This document shows, piece by piece, positions 33,211-45,385 of a stretch of DNA of 64,000 nucleotides. The stretch comes from Hansfordia pulvinata (taxonomy: Eukaryota > Ascomycota > Sordariomycetes > Xylariales). The first letter of the stretch is position 1, and each line of letters begins with the position of its first letter. The notes beneath the pieces were generated by a model. The model did no database searches. It was given only the letters and a program-made list of their open reading frames with translations, and had not been told where the DNA came from. The DNA lies in NCBI GenBank assembly GCA_006538405.1, contig BJKQ01000004.1:2170001-2234000 (forward strand), written 5' to 3'. Both the position numbers and the translations under genes were made by a program.

Positions 33211-33238
<28 letters not shown>
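33211..33238. repeat. (GT)n microsatellite
   Basis: Fourteen perfect GT units in the spacer upstream of the aldehyde dehydrogenase gene. Confidence 0.9.
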
Positions 33239-33241
<3 letters not shown>

Positions 33242-33731
33242 GATACGCGTGCTGCGCGAGGCTCCGCGGCGCGTGGAGAGGAGAGTGGGTGCACACAGCC
33301 CCGTCGTCCATCTCGGGTCCGCGTACTCGTATGCCCTGCGTATCTGCGTCCCTCCATGGCAAGCGTGGTAAAAGGATGATACCCAGTGCCCGGGGTTGGT
33401 CGGTCGAGACAGTGGCAGGCAGCAAGGCATGGTATGGCAAGGCAGGCTGTGGGGATCTTGCTGGGGGCTGATGGAGATGCGCTCGACCCGGTGAACCGGG
33501 ATGGCTCCAGTTTGTACAGTGCAGTCCCGAGGAGCAGAGAGCCGGCAACGGGAGGTGGAGGGAGGGGGGCCCCCATCGGGCTTTGGCACGGCCGCGAGCC
33601 ACACTGACCTCACGGCTCGCGCAAAGACCTCGGAACGGGACGCCTGGCGGCTTGAGTGTTCCCCACGCGGAGGCATCGCTGCCCGTTGGTTGCACACATT
33701 CAAGGAAGCCTGCCCGGTGCCTGTCAGTACA

Positions 33732-33737
33732 TATAAA
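33732..33737 (+). promoter_or_regulatory. Putative TATA box of the aldehyde dehydrogenase gene
   Basis: TATAAA in the context ACATATAAAGG lies about 365 nt before the ATG at 34103 and is followed by a long pyrimidine-rich leader typical of highly expressed fungal genes. Confidence 0.35.
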
Positions 33738-33856
33738 GGCAAGGAGGTAGGTGTTCAATGGGCGACGACCCGTCGGCCAGTCCTTGCCAATCATCCCACC
33801 TTTGTTTTTTCTCCGCGGGATTACTCAAACCCTTCCCAAACCTGCCACCTCTCTAC

Positions 33857-33887
<31 letters not shown>

Positions 33888-34040
33888 TCTATCTCTTTTC
33901 AACTCAAATACCCTGTCGCCTTTCTCACTCTAGCAAGCCACCTTAAGCTTGCAAGTCTAGTCCGAATACGGGGGACAAAGAAGCGCAACACGCAACACGC
34001 CAACCCACGTTTACCTACCTCCCTACCTACCTACCTTATC

Positions 34041-34073
34041 CACACACAGACACACGCGCGCGCGCGCTCGCGA
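34041..34073. repeat. Alternating CA/CG tract just upstream of the aldehyde dehydrogenase start
   Basis: CACACACA followed by ACGCGCGCGCGCGC, a purine-pyrimidine alternation with Z-DNA potential, ends about 30 nt before the ATG at 34103. Confidence 0.75.
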
Positions 34074-34102
34074 GAAAAGGAACCAAGGACAACCCGGAAA
34101 AA

Positions 34103-35766
34103 ATGTCGGCGCTGTACACAGTCCCCTTCGTCATCGGCGACAAGGAGGAGGCGCCCACGGAGACGACGCACGACCTGCACGACGTGGTCTCCCCGCGACG
34201 GGCCTGCCCTTGCACCGGTACGCCAGCGCGACCGACGCCGACGCCGACGCCGCCGTGGCCGCCGCCTCCGCCGCCCTGCCCGGCTGGCGCGCCACCACCC
34301 CGGCCGCTCGGCGGGACCTCCTCCTGGCGGCGGCGGCGGTCATGCGGCGGAGGCGCGCGGAGCTGGCGGCGATCATGACGGCCGAGGTCGACGGCGGGCA
34401 AGGGTGGGCCGAGTTCAACCTCGACAACGGCGAGGACCTGCTCAGGGACGTGGCGGGCCGCGTCGCGGGGGCCGTCGCGGGCGGGGTCCCCGGGCTCGCG
34501 GACCCGGCGAGCCGGGCCATGGTGCTCAAGGAGCCGTACGGCGTCGTGCTGGCTATGGCTCCGTGGTAAGTTCGATTTTTGTCTCTCTCTCTCTGTCTCT
34601 GGTTTTTTTTTCCGGGGCGCCCCCGCCCTCTTCTTGTCGCATGGACGGGGACAAATCGACAAGAACCCGAGAGAAACCCAAGCTGACTCCTTTCTCCCCC
34701 CCCCGACAGGAACGCCCCGTACATCCTGGCCACCCGGGCGGTGCTGTTCCCCATCGCGGCGGGGTGCACCGTGGTGCTCAAGGGCTCGGAGCGGTCGCCG
34801 CGGGCGATGCACGCGGTGGTGTCGGTGCTGCGGGAGGCGGGCCTGCCGGACGGGGTGCTCAACCTGGTCTTCGCGAGCCCCGACGGCGGGCGGGCTGCCG
34901 AGGTGACGGGGCGGCTGGTGGCGCACCCGCGGGTGAGCAAGGTCAACTTCACGGGCAGCACGGCGGTGGGGCGGGCGATCGGCGCGGTGGCCGGGGAGAA
35001 CCTCAAGCCGGCGGTGATGGAGCTGGGCGGCAAGGGCCCCGCGATCGTCTGGGAGGACGCGGACCTGGAGCTGGCGGCGCAGCAGTGCGCGCTGGGGGCG
35101 TTCCTGTTCGCGGGCCAGGTCTGCATGAGCACGGAGAAGATCATCGTGCACCGGGCCGTGGCCGCGCCGTTCCTGGAGCGGCTGGCGGCGGCCACCGACC
35201 GGCTGTTCCCCCGGGCTGGGGAGGCCCCCGTGCTGGTCGCGGCCGAGGGCGTGGCCAAGGTGCAGAGGCTGGTGCGGGACGCGACGGACAAGGGGGCGCG
35301 GGTCGTCTACGGCGACGCCGCCGAGGCCACCGGGGCGAAGGCGGCGGAAAAAGAGGAAGGGGAGGGGACGACGACGACGACGACGACGACGACACCGACG
35401 ACACCGACGACGCGGATGCGGCCGGTGGTGCTGGCGGGGGTGACGGCGGACATGGACATCTACTGGCAGGAGTCGTTCGGGCCGTCGGTCAGCGTGCTGG
35501 AGGCGTCGACGGAGGAGGAGGCGCTGCGGCTGGCCAACGACAGCGAGTTCGGGCTCAACGCGGCCGTCTTCACCGAGGACCTGCGGCGCGGCTTGCGGCT
35601 GGCGGCCGGCATCGAGAGCGGCGCCGTGCACATCAACAACATGACGGTCCACGACGAGTCGGCGCTGCCGCACGGCGGGGCCAAGGCGTCGGGCTACGGC
35701 CGCTTCAACACGGCCCTCGGCCTCGACGAGTGGCTGAGGGCCAAGACGGTCACCTGGAAGGCCTGA
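34103..35766 (+). CDS. NAD(P)-dependent aldehyde dehydrogenase, salicylaldehyde/vanillin dehydrogenase-like; one frameshift in this sequence
   Basis: Exon 1 (34103-34565) and exon 2 (34710-35766) flank a 144-nt intron (GTAAGT...GACAG) that splits the TGG codon of APW|NAPY. Start MSALYTVPFVIGDKEE is followed by DLHDVVSP. The frame is then lost at the C4 run 34191-34194, and family-like sequence (ATGLPLHRYASA) continues in the next frame. One extra C restores it and gives 506 aa. Conserved features are VLKEPYGVVLAMAPWNAPY, the nucleotide-binding FTGSTAVGR, the general base Glu in MELGGK and the nucleophile Cys in GQVCMS. An Ala/Glu/Thr-rich insertion with a Thr9 run comes from a GAC/ACG repeat (about 35333-35412). 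It oxidises aromatic or aliphatic aldehydes to acids, probably in the cytosol. Assembly error is more likely than pseudogene. Confidence 0.85.

Positions 35767-35802
<36 letters not shown>
35767..35802. repeat. (TGTC)n microsatellite
   Basis: Nine tetranucleotide units start directly after the aldehyde dehydrogenase stop codon, so they lie in the 3' UTR. Confidence 0.9.
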
Positions 35803-38611
35803 GTCGTCTTGTCTGCCTGCCTGTCTGTTCGTTCGTGTGTGACCCAGTCCCGGCTCACAAAGAGCCTTGTGGGGTCTTCCTTTTCGTGATGATGATGTCT
35901 GCGCCTTCTGTGTGTGCAAATCGCGTGTGTATACCATCTACCTACCCGAGAAGTACTTCCACTTCCTTGAGCAAGCAAGGCAGGAATCTGATCAGCGCTG
36001 GGAAGACCAGGCAGCGATTGCATCTTGACGGCATTGAAGCCAACGATGTGTTCTCTTTTGACGGTAACCATTACGAGTACAGCCCAACATAAGGTATCCA
36101 TTCACTGTGTCTTTACATATTTACGTATACTACCACGGTCCCCCGTTTACCTACTCGTAGCCCCCCAGACGAACTAGCCCGACAGGGTAATCCGGAGGGA
36201 CGAAATACTCCGTTGATGGACGCACGCGTCAGCCGCAGATTCCAGTCGTGTACGTCAGGAGATCAGACGAGAGTCGATCAGATAGCCGGGATGCCTTGGA
36301 CCTGTTTGTACGGGATCCTGGCGATATGAAGTAATTCGCTCCGACATGACGGGCGTGGGATGAGGAGAGGGGAGAACAGAGCGGGCGAACTGGGAGCTGG
36401 GATGGAAAGGTGCCCTCGTAGATCCGTCCTCGGCACAGGTACCCGCGATTCCCGTCGGAGAGAACGAATATGGTGATTAGGTACGGTAGGTATCCTCGTA
36501 AATGCATGGGACGAGACCACCCACAGACGGTGAGGGGGGACCACCACACACACGGTCGGGCTGGAAGACTCCAATGCTACGTTGACTCATGGACGGCGAG
36601 GTGCCGGGCTGGCGTACGTGTGCATCCAATGGCTACGTGCTGGCCTACCTACGAGTACTCGCTTGCTGGAAGTACTCGAAGCGCCGATTTGGGCCGCGTT
36701 CGCCCTGGCCGTCGCGTGTCTCAGTCGAATTGGTGCGCTGTCAGGAGGTCGCCTGACTGGTCGGAACAAAGGATCCGAGCGAGAAATGAGAAATGACCAC
36801 TCCAAGCCCGATGCCATTCGCAACAAAGGCATCCAATCCATCCATCCATAGCCCGGGTCCCCGGTCTCGACCCGTGGCTTCCATGGTGCGGGGCCATACG
36901 GAGTACCTTAGGTAAGGGCGTGTATACGCGTACAATGTGAGTGAGTACTCGTACCTTGATCTCGAGTACCTGATGTACCGGTACATGTGCCGTATTGGGC
37001 TTCCGTATGGGCTGTTTATTTCTCTCTTTGTTCCCACAGCCTTCGGCGCCTGCAGTCCACGTCGTATTGCACCGTCAGACATGGATTGTCCAGCATCACA
37101 TCGAACTACATCAACTTTGCAGTTTTGGAAGCATCTCCAGCTGATACCGGTCCCTACATGTTCCTATAGTCCTCACTGCACCCAACCTTGTTGAACCGTC
37201 AATGCAAGTGGCCCCGCCTTTCAGTCGGCCGCGATCTCCGGCCTCAGCCCTTATTACTCGTAGTCAGGCACGGGCATGAACGTCATGCCCGGTGTGTCAG
37301 CTCCGGGCTCTGCACGGCATTTCCGTCTTCGGGTCGAGCGCATCGCAGGGGCCGATTCGATGACACGATTGAGACCCGTCCAGTAGCAGTCACAGCGTTA
37401 CGATACGATGCACCCTTGGCTCGCAAGATGGATGTGCGCAGAAGTAGGGGTCCTCTCTTCCCTCCCACCACCATCCGTTCGCCTGTCTTGAGCCGCACGC
37501 ACACGGCCAGATCCTCTCATTGTCAGTTCCACATCCGGTCAGGTCCCTCTTCCATCTTCGATCAGGCGATGAGACCGAGGGGAGTTTTCGCTCCGCGGCC
37601 CCTGGCTGCGGGTGCCGCCATCTCTCCGTATAGCATCATAGGTCTCTGCTCGGACGCGGTCCAAAGTCTCATCCAGGAGATTGATCCAGGGGCTTCGGAA
37701 ACCCTGTACAGGAGTTCCGGGGTTGAGGCTGAAGCTGGCTTGCAACCACAGACAGCCACCATTTCCGGGTACCTGGTTGGACCAACTGCTCCGTACCGAG
37801 GGCGTCTCTCCTACGAGTACCTAGGTACATCATGTAGGTGCACTTCCCCCAGCAGATCCAATAGCAGACCCGACATTACGCGTACAGAGTGATGAGAGTG
37901 CCATTGGATTGAATAGTGGGGCGAATGCTTCCATTCCAATTCGATTCGGCGGGTCCCTCCATCGATGGGCAGTCACAGCCAGTTGAATTGGAAAGTGGAA
38001 CTCCCCAAGAGAAGGTACTTGGGTACTTCGTAGCTGGTCGACCTGACCAACCAAGCCCGGCTCACTTTTTTTTTGTGTAACGGTCAGGGACGTCGACGTC
38101 CACGTCATGTCGACGTGGACTGCCAGCCAAGATTACCACCACCCATTGGAAGCATCTGCCATCACCAGCCGCCACGCCTCGCTTCGCCTCGCTTTGCACA
38201 CCCCGCTACGAGTACGCAAACATCGTGAACCCGCCCCGCCCAGTCTTTGAATCTCCTTTGCAAGGCCGGCTCTCTCTCTCTCTCTCTCTCTCTTTGGACC
38301 CCTGACCCGGCTGGCCGTTCGGCCCTCCCACCCCAACTGAGCCGCTGGTACCCGGAGACCCGGGTCACCCGCCACTCTCGACCTCATCTCGTCGCCATTT
38401 TCAGCCTCCTGCGTATCCTCCGTCGTCTCCCATCGCACCGCGTGGCATCCCCCAGCCCAGCCGACCTCTGAGGTACTTGCCGATCTGCAGCTCGCCGGTA
38501 CCCTCTCCCCCGTCGTCGACTTTGCCCCCTCTCCAAGCGCCACCCCCTTTGGCGCCAGCGCCATCGCTACCGACGCCGCCGCCGCCGACACCATCCTCAC
38601 ATCACATCACG
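35803..38611. other. Gene-free spacer rich in TACGAGTAC motifs
   Basis: About 2.8 kb with no supported gene. TACGAGTAC/GTACTCGTA elements occur near 36074, 36148, 36650, 36943, 37255, 37812 and 38208. A (CT)n tract occurs at 38271-38294. A 9-bp inverted repeat GTCCACGTC...GACGTGGAC lies near 38096-38120. A 234-codon plus frame (37188-37892) has no recognisable features. Confidence 0.5.
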
Positions 38612-39570
38612 ATGGGCGCCCGGGCCTCCAAGCCCGCAAGGACGGCCGCGTCAGCTGCCGCCGCGCGCAAGTTCCCGTCACGCGCCCCCGGCGCCGCCGT
38701 CCCTCCAGCTGGCCCCCGGCCAACCGCGAGGCCCTCCAGAGAGGCCAGAGACCCCGATGCGAAGGCCTCGTTCACCAAGAACGAGAGTGAGTTGCTGTCC
38801 AGCGCCCATCCGATCCAATCCCGCTCGTTAGACCCCCTCCTTCCCCCCGTGACCCCCTTCCCCTTCTCTCACCGCGCCCCTTCGCCATCCAATCTCCCTC
38901 TCTCTCCTGCATTCCCTTCCCCCCTCCCGAGCATCAGCACCAGAAAAACCGAACCACTGGAAAGCCTGCCCAACCCAACCCAGCCCAGCCCCGCGCGTGA
39001 GCCCTCCGTCTGGAAGACGAAAAAGACCCGATGCCACGCGATCCCGCCCAGCTGACTCTCTCGGACGCAGCCATCGCCGCCGACGGGCACGACCCGGACC
39101 CCAACCCGCTGACGGATCCCGCCTTCTCCGAGCGCCTGCGGCAGATGGGCGTCGCGACCCCTAGCCCTACGCTATCCAACTCGTCCATCGCCTCCCCCGC
39201 CCCAGGGAGAGGGAGAGGGAGAGGGAGCGGGCGCAACACCACCACCACCACCACCACCACCACCACGCCCCCCAACCCCGCCGCGCCCATGTACCCGGCG
39301 CCCTCGAACAACGCGACGCTGGGCGTCCTGGCCGCGCGAGCCGAGCTGCAGCGCCGCGCGGACGCCGAGTTCGAGAACCCGCTCGTGCAGACCCGCCGCT
39401 CCGGCCGCGAGTTCCTCGACGTCGGCACCCTGCGCCAGATCCTCAACCTGCGCGACGCCGCCGCGGCAGACCCAGCGGAGATCGAGAGGCGCCTGCGCCT
39501 CAAGGAGGGCGTCGTCCGCCGCCTGGGCGCCCCCGGGGTGCTCAGGCCGCTTGCCGGGGCCGCCGCGTGA
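38612..39570 (+). CDS. Conserved fungal protein of unknown function with myristoylation-like N-terminus
   Basis: Two exons (38612-38786 and 39071-39570) encode 224 aa. The 284-nt intron has a GTGAGT donor, a CTGAC branch point and a GCAG acceptor, and restores the phase. The N-terminus MGARASKP has Gly2 and Ser6, the pattern of N-myristoyl transferase substrates. A basic Ala/Pro-rich segment and KASFTKNE follow. Exon 2 begins with TIAADGHDPDPNPLTDPAFSERLRQMGV. After a Thr10 run (codon repeat at 39237-39266) comes a helical C-terminus with ATLGVLAARAELQ and FLDVGTLRQILNLRD...EIERRLRLKEGVVRRLG, which looks like a helix-turn-helix. I recall similar proteins in filamentous ascomycetes but know no function. 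It is convergent with the dehydrogenase at 40630-41804. Confidence 0.7.
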
Positions 39571-40629
39571 GAGAGATCATGGGGGTTTGCTTTTAGTGTC
39601 GTCAATAGAAAAATGTAAAAGTAGCAAGTAAGGACAACGTGTAAAGAGAGCAGTATCAAATCTGATGGAAAGTTGCGTCCTGTAATCATCCCTGCTGGCG
39701 TCTTGTGCGACCCTTGTGTTTCGTCGAGTTTGTCGAGTTGTTTGCGGCTTGGGGGGGGGGGGGGGGGGGGGGGGGGGGAAGGGAATGTCGAGACAAGCCG
39801 GACCCTCGCACAAGGCAGCTGCTGACCACCCCTTTGGCGAGCCCCAGAAACGTGCGACAGGACCGCTTCCCAATCTCGGCTCGAGGTATGACAAGAGTAG
39901 AGAAAGCAAACACGCGTCACAGCGACGGCACACAATCACGGCGCAAACAACCAAGGCAAGGTTTGATGGGTGAAATGCTCAGTAATTAGGTAAGGTACTT
40001 AGAGAAAAAGCCGTACTACTGTGGCAACTCGCGACTCGGCAATGATGGATGGAAACTCCCCCTGAAGCCCGCCAGAGAGACAAAGAAACCAGACCAGAAC
40101 CAAAACCCCCATGATGCAGAATCCAGCCGTGCCAGACAAAATGAACAGAATGTGACCAGCCGAAACAATGGTAGCGCGCCGCTTGGGGAGGAAACGATGG
40201 GAAGGGGGGAAAGTTCCCGACTCAGACCCTCCCCTTTTTTGCCGTTCAACACCTGATGGGACATTTCCCCCCCTTTCTTTCCCCCAATTAAATCTCTCGG
40301 ACGTGCTTTGTCCCCGTCCGATATGCGCAGAAAGATCGAGACACTTCGGGGAGATATAATAGTGAAACTCCCCAAGTCTTCCGGATTCCCCTCCTTTATA
40401 AACACGTAGAGAAATTTTTCAGCCAAGGAAGAATGAATAACTCCGTCGCTTTGTCGCCGTCGATATCCCAGGGCCAATTTTCCCCCTCCAGACTGGTAGG
40501 GTCCCGCGATCTGAAACCAAGAAAAAAAAAGAGACAGTAGCCCGCTGGAAGAGAAAAGAAGAAAAACAAAAAGGAAGAGAGCAAGAACACGAATCAGGGT
40601 TCCCCCTCTTACTTTTTTTCTTTCCCCTC
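39571..40629. other. Intergenic region between convergent genes
   Basis: Holds the G28 run at 39751-39778 and AG-rich sequence. A minus-strand frame (40942-40016) simply continues out of the dehydrogenase exon in the wrong phase. No gene is seen. Confidence 0.6.
39751..39778. repeat. G28 homopolymer
   Basis: A run of 28 guanines in the convergent intergenic region, the longest homopolymer in the window. Confidence 0.9.
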
Positions 40630-41804
40630 TTACCAAGCGGCGTGCCCGCCGTCGATGCGCAGGTCGGCGCCGGTCATGAAGCTGCTGGCGTCGCTGAGCA
40701 GGAAGACGGCGGCGCCGCGGTAGTCGGCGGGCTTGCTGAGGCGGCCGAGCATGTTCTGCTTGGGCCAGTTGACCTCGCGCTCGGGGTACTTGACGAAGAG
40801 CTGCTTGACCATGTCGGTGACGATGTAGCCCGGGCTGATGGTGTTGACGCGGATGCCGTGCTGGCCCCACTCGGAGGCCAGGTTGCGGGACAGCTGGATG
40901 ACGGCGGCCTTGGAGGCGTTGTAGACGCTGCGGGACATACAAAGTTTAGAGAGATGTTTTCGATGTGTTTACTTGTTTTGCGTCGTGTCGAAGAAGAAGA
41001 CAGAAAGGGGGGGGGGAGAACAGAGACTTACGAGCAGATCAGGCCCTTGTTGGCGACGGTGCCGCTCATCGAGGCGATGAAGGCGATGGCGCCGGGCTGG
41101 CCGAGGCGGACCATCTGGCGGGCGACGGCCTGGGCGGTCATGAGGACGCCGGTGACGTTGGTGGACAGCATGACGTCGGCGTCGGCGGCCGAGTACTCGA
41201 GGGCCGGGGTCTCCTGCTGGATGCCGGCGGCGGCCAGCAGGCCGTCGAGGTGGCCGTGCTGGTTGGCGATCCGCTCGGCGAGCTCGTTGAGGCCGTCGGC
41301 GCCCTTCATGACGTCGACCTGGTGGTAGTAGACCTTGGAGTCGAGCTCGGCCTCGGCGCGGCGGGCGACGCGCTGGTAGGGGCGGTCCGGGCCGGGAAGG
41401 GGCTGCCGGTCCCAGACGTGGACGGTCGCGCCGGCCTCGAGCAGCACCTCGACCTGCTCGAGCCCCAAGCCCTGAGCGCCGCCCGACACGATGATGACCT
41501 TGTCCTTCATGGAGAACTCGGGCAGGACGCCCCGGGGCCCCAGCTTGACCGGGTCGACGTTCTTGTTCTCGGGCGTCCGCGAGAAGGTGTTGTCGGGGGT
41601 GCTGTGGAAGGCCCGGCGGGCCTCGACGGCGGCGGCGGTGCTTCTGCTGCTGGCGTTGTTGCTGTTGTTGTTGCTGCTGTCGCGCTTGCTGGCGGTGGCC
41701 GAGAAGGCGCGCGCCGCCTGGGGCGCGGCCATGCGGGCGGTACGGGCGACTCTGCCTGCAGAGGCGGCGGCCCGGGTAGCCTTGGGCATGATGGAAGAGG
41801 CCAT
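40630..41804 (-). CDS. Short-chain dehydrogenase/reductase with possible mitochondrial presequence
   Basis: Two exons on the minus strand (41804-41032 and 40927-40630) encode 356 aa. The 104-nt intron has a GTAAGT donor and a CCGCAG acceptor and splits a Ser codon. Residues 1-80 are Arg/Ala/Ser-rich and almost free of acids at first (MASSIMPKATRAAASAGRVARTAR), which suggests mitochondrial import. The classical SDR domain follows. It has IIVSGGAQGLG near 104-114 (cofactor loop), AAAGIQQE, IASMSGTV, and the catalytic YNASK at 260-264. It ends with SPGYIVTDM and FMTGADLRIDGGHAAW. The pattern fits fungal sorbose reductase, arabinitol or mannitol dehydrogenase-type enzymes acting on polyols or ketoses with NAD(P). 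The substrate is uncertain. Confidence 0.9.
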
Positions 41805-44588
41805 TGTGTGTCTATGGAGGGGGGTGGAAGATGGTTGGATGTGGGTGATGTAGGGGGTGTGAGGAAAGTGAGAGGCCAGGGCCCTTTAGGAGGAGAGGAG
41901 AGTAGAAGAGTAGAGAAGTTGGTGCAGAAAGTGGTGGGGGAGATAAAGCTTGAGAGGGGCTTATGGTATTTGATATGTGCTCGGTGGGTAGAGTTGAGTT
42001 GAGCTGGTGTGGGAAGGGCGTATGTGTGTGTAAGACGAGATGGTGGATGGCTGGTATCAAACCTAGGATGGAGTGGCAGGCAAGAGAAGAGCGAGATGGA
42101 GAGGAGGGCAAGCGGAATGCAAACGGCGGCCTGTCGAGGGCTTGATATAGGCGGTAGGAATCCAGGCCGACTGGCGGGCAGGATGGATTGTGTGTCCGTC
42201 CGCGTGACAAAGGTTTGGGTCCGGGTTGGAAGCGGGAGCGAGAACGGGAGCGGGAGCGGCAGTGTATGAGCATGAGCACGAGCCTGGGCATGGATGAGAA
42301 TGGGCAGGGTGAACGGGCCAAGCCAGGCCAGGCCAGGCCAGCTCGCGCGCTCTCTCTCTCTCTCTCTGCCGGGCTCGTGTAGCTTGTCGGCGCAGCCGCG
42401 CGGTGTGTGAGCGTGTGTATGTGTGTGCGCGCGGTGGGTGTGTGGGAGCTCTCCTGTCCTGGCCTTGGCTGCCCGTCAGAGCCGATGTCGCTGCGCTCGA
42501 GACAAATTTCTTTCTGGCCCCAGGCGAGCCCACCTGACGTCGACGTGAGGAGGAGGGATCCATCCCCATGGAGCTACCTCCGCCCTCCTGGTTACATGTA
42601 GGTAGTACTCACCCTTTCGCTGGAGGTATCGTACCGGTCCAAGTAGGTACGCACGTACGGCGAGCGCCTCTTTTCTCTCTCTCTCTCGCGTTAGTGAAGT
42701 CCAAGTGACGCGCGGTAGGGCGCCCCGGTACCCGGGCTGCCCCAGGTACGTGGGCTGTCTCGCCCGCAATGTACCCGTCGCCTGCCCTGGGATGATGATG
42801 GAACGTGCAGAGCCCGGGAGGCCGGCGTGACCACACTTACTTACTGACCTTACTTTACCTAAGGCACGGCACCTCACGAGGAGAGGCATGGACACGATCT
42901 GGCCAAGATTCGACTGGCGCGGACGGGCTTAGGCAGGCCCCCACAAGCCTCAAGTGACAGGGTGACAGGCCGGGTACGGATACCTTGCACATTATGGGTA
43001 AGCCCGGTGGTAGGTAGGTATTGAATGCAGGCTAGGATGTATGTACCTGCCTACATGCAGTCGCGGACGGCGAGGTACGGGTACTCGGGAGTGGGGGAAG
43101 GGTGTACCGAAACGTGAAGCAAGAATGGCGTGGGGTGTCAAGATGAAGCGTTTGCTGCTGCTGAGAGGTGTGGTGTGACAGAGGTACATATCACTGGATG
43201 TATGAGCCGGAGGTATCTCCTTAGGTAGGTATGTAGGACAAGCTTCCACCGCAAAGTGCGCACCTTCGGTCCTGGAGCACAATATGTCAGCAGAGGGTGT
43301 AGGTACTCGTACGCCTCACTCACCCTTTTGAAGACGACCTCCAAATGGAGTTGAGCTCCAGTACTCGTTCGTAACGCTCTGAAGGAGATGACCGGGCCGT
43401 CGCTGTCAGGGCTCGGCTCACCGGCCTCCCGTCTGGCTTCGGCTCTACGGGGTAGGCATGTACGAGCACTCGTAGCTCTCTGCTGACCCTTCTGGCCCGG
43501 CGGCGGCTCGTCTGACGTTGCAGAAGCTGGCAAAGGCTGGCGAATCCAACACGTCGGCGCCCTTGCAAGGTTCGGACCACGCCAACGTTGGTCCCCATAC
43601 AATACGCTTTGGATGGGCCCCACCGCCCGACACAGGCGGGCGGGGCGGAGTGGGGGATCAGGGTCGTCTGTCTGTCTGTCTGTTCGACTGCAGCCGCCGC
43701 CATTGGATGTAGGGCACAGAACGAGTACCGTTCCTGAATAGGTGCCTTACCAGGTAGGTACCTAGGCACCCGACGTCCAATATCAAGGTCGGCTTCTCGT
43801 ACCCGGTACTCGCAGGCACCGCAGTTGCAGGTACTCGTACCTCTCGCCTCCAGTGCCAGGGTGCCGCGGGCCTGGCCGGTCTAGCCCACACCGGATCTGC
43901 CGCCCCGCTGATTGTGCACGCCGTGAATAGCACACACATCCATCATTTAGCGCATCGCATCGCTCCGCATCGCATCGCAGCGCCGGCGCCCGTCCTGGCA
44001 CCTCGGCTTTCCCCTTTCGGCCATGCCGGAGATGGGGGAGGAGTGGGACACGAGAACGAGCACAACCCCGTCGCCAGCCTCACGCGACGTCCCACAGGCG
44101 CGGGATCCAGTATGAGATATCCGTGTACTCGCAGAGACAGACGGACGACCTCCAAGGGCCCAGGTGCACCCTCGACCACTGCCTGCCTGCAACACCCACC
44201 TATGAAGCTTCGAGCGTTCTTCAATCTCGCCTCCCAATGCCACACGCACACACACATACAGGGCCCAGCAGCCAACATGGAGGGCTGGCCCGGGTCTATC
44301 TCGCCGGGCTTGCGCGTCTCGAGCGCCGGCGCTCTGGGCGAGCGTACTCTATTCCAGGCTCCCCGGATGCCTGCCTCTCTCCTGTTTGTGTGGGATGCGC
44401 CGCGCCCACGTCCTTTGTTCGACGTGCCACCACATGACGATCCTGCCGTCTCCTGTTCTTTTCAACGCCAGCCACGCGTTGGACCTCCGGTTCCTTGTTG
44501 CTATGTACGAGTATGCCCTGCCCTGCCTTGCCACGCCACACACACCCACAATGGCAAAGATCAGTCAGCGTACCGCTTTCCTTTTGCT

Positions 44589-44606
44589 CCCCCCCCCCCC
44601 CCCCCC
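44589..44606. repeat. C18 homopolymer
   Basis: A run of about 18 cytosines in the gene-free stretch. Confidence 0.85.
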
Positions 44607-45350
44607 GTTCTCTTTCTATTTCTCTTTCTCCAAGCACCGCCTCGTCTCGACCCAACCGCCAGCCAGTCGGGTGGTAACGGTACGGGGATCAGCAGTACCA
44701 GGTAGCCAAAGAGGCGGCGCGCGCGTGCGGTGGGAAAAGGAAAGGAAAGGGGTCCGGCCCAGCCCAGAACCAGAACCAGAACCAGACCGCGGAAAGCAAC
44801 GCGCGGGCGTGTGCGGGAGCGCTGCTGCGGGACAGCCTCGATTTGGGTTCCATTGCATGCCCGTTTTTCTGACGGGCCTTGCCTGGTGGTTACCTTGCCA
44901 AGCGGCTGCTTGCTTGCTTGCCCGCTCACCTGGAGGTCTCCTTTCGGAACTGGCCGTTTCGGCCCCCATCGCCTGGACCCTTCGGATTAGAGAGGCTCGT
45001 GTTTGCCCTGCTCGCTTGGCTTGCCTTTGCTTGCTGCTGTGTGGCTGCCCGCCTGGCTGGTTGGCTGGTTGGCTGCTCGGCTGGCTTGCTGCCTGGGGTG
45101 TTCGTACGAGTACCTCACCAGCCCGGAGCTGTCTCCCGGCAAAGGCACGAGAACCTGACCTGCGGCGGCCGGCTGACATGGCGCTTGGGCCAGTATTGTC
45201 TGGGGCAGTATGGACTTGGCCGGGACAGCCGAAGCCGGCGAGTCAAAAAAAAAAATAGACAGAAAGAAAGAAAGAAAACGCCCCAAGCCTGGGCGTCGCC
45301 CCTGGCACCGGCCCAGCGAGCGAGAGCTGGCGAGGTTCGAGGCCGCCCAA

Positions 45351-45385
45351 GGTCAAGTCAGGTCAGGTCAGGTCAGGTCAGGTCG
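45351..45385. repeat. GGTCA pentamer array
   Basis: GGTCAAGTCA is followed by five GGTCA units and GGTCG, with further single GGTCA copies to about 45412. AGGTCA-type half-sites in tandem could bind a zinc-finger factor, but this is inference. Confidence 0.8.

Larger units (their letters stand above)
32151..34102. other. Spacer and aldehyde dehydrogenase promoter
   Basis: Contains (GT)n at 33211-33238, a (CT)n tract at about 33853-33898, TATAAA at 33732-33737, TACC repeats near 34009-34037 and an alternating CA/CG tract at 34041-34073. No gene is seen between the tRNA and the start at 34103. Confidence 0.55.

Noticed and set aside
34036..35937. 633-codon minus-strand frame opposite the aldehyde dehydrogenase
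   Set aside because: Shadow of G/C-biased codons; Arg/Pro/His-rich with repeat-derived termini.
33501..36092. 863-codon plus-strand frame across the aldehyde dehydrogenase locus
   Set aside because: It is the wrong frame through promoter, exons, intron and 3' repeat, rich in Arg/Gly, with no family features, while another frame gives a clear dehydrogenase.
44386..45258. 290-codon plus-strand frame in the gene-poor region
   Set aside because: Passes through a C18 run and repeated CTTGCTTGC-type sequence, giving low-complexity Pro/Trp/Gly stretches.
45351..45385. Telomere-like repeat
   Set aside because: The unit GGTCA does not match fungal TTAGGG telomeres, and unique sequence continues on both sides.
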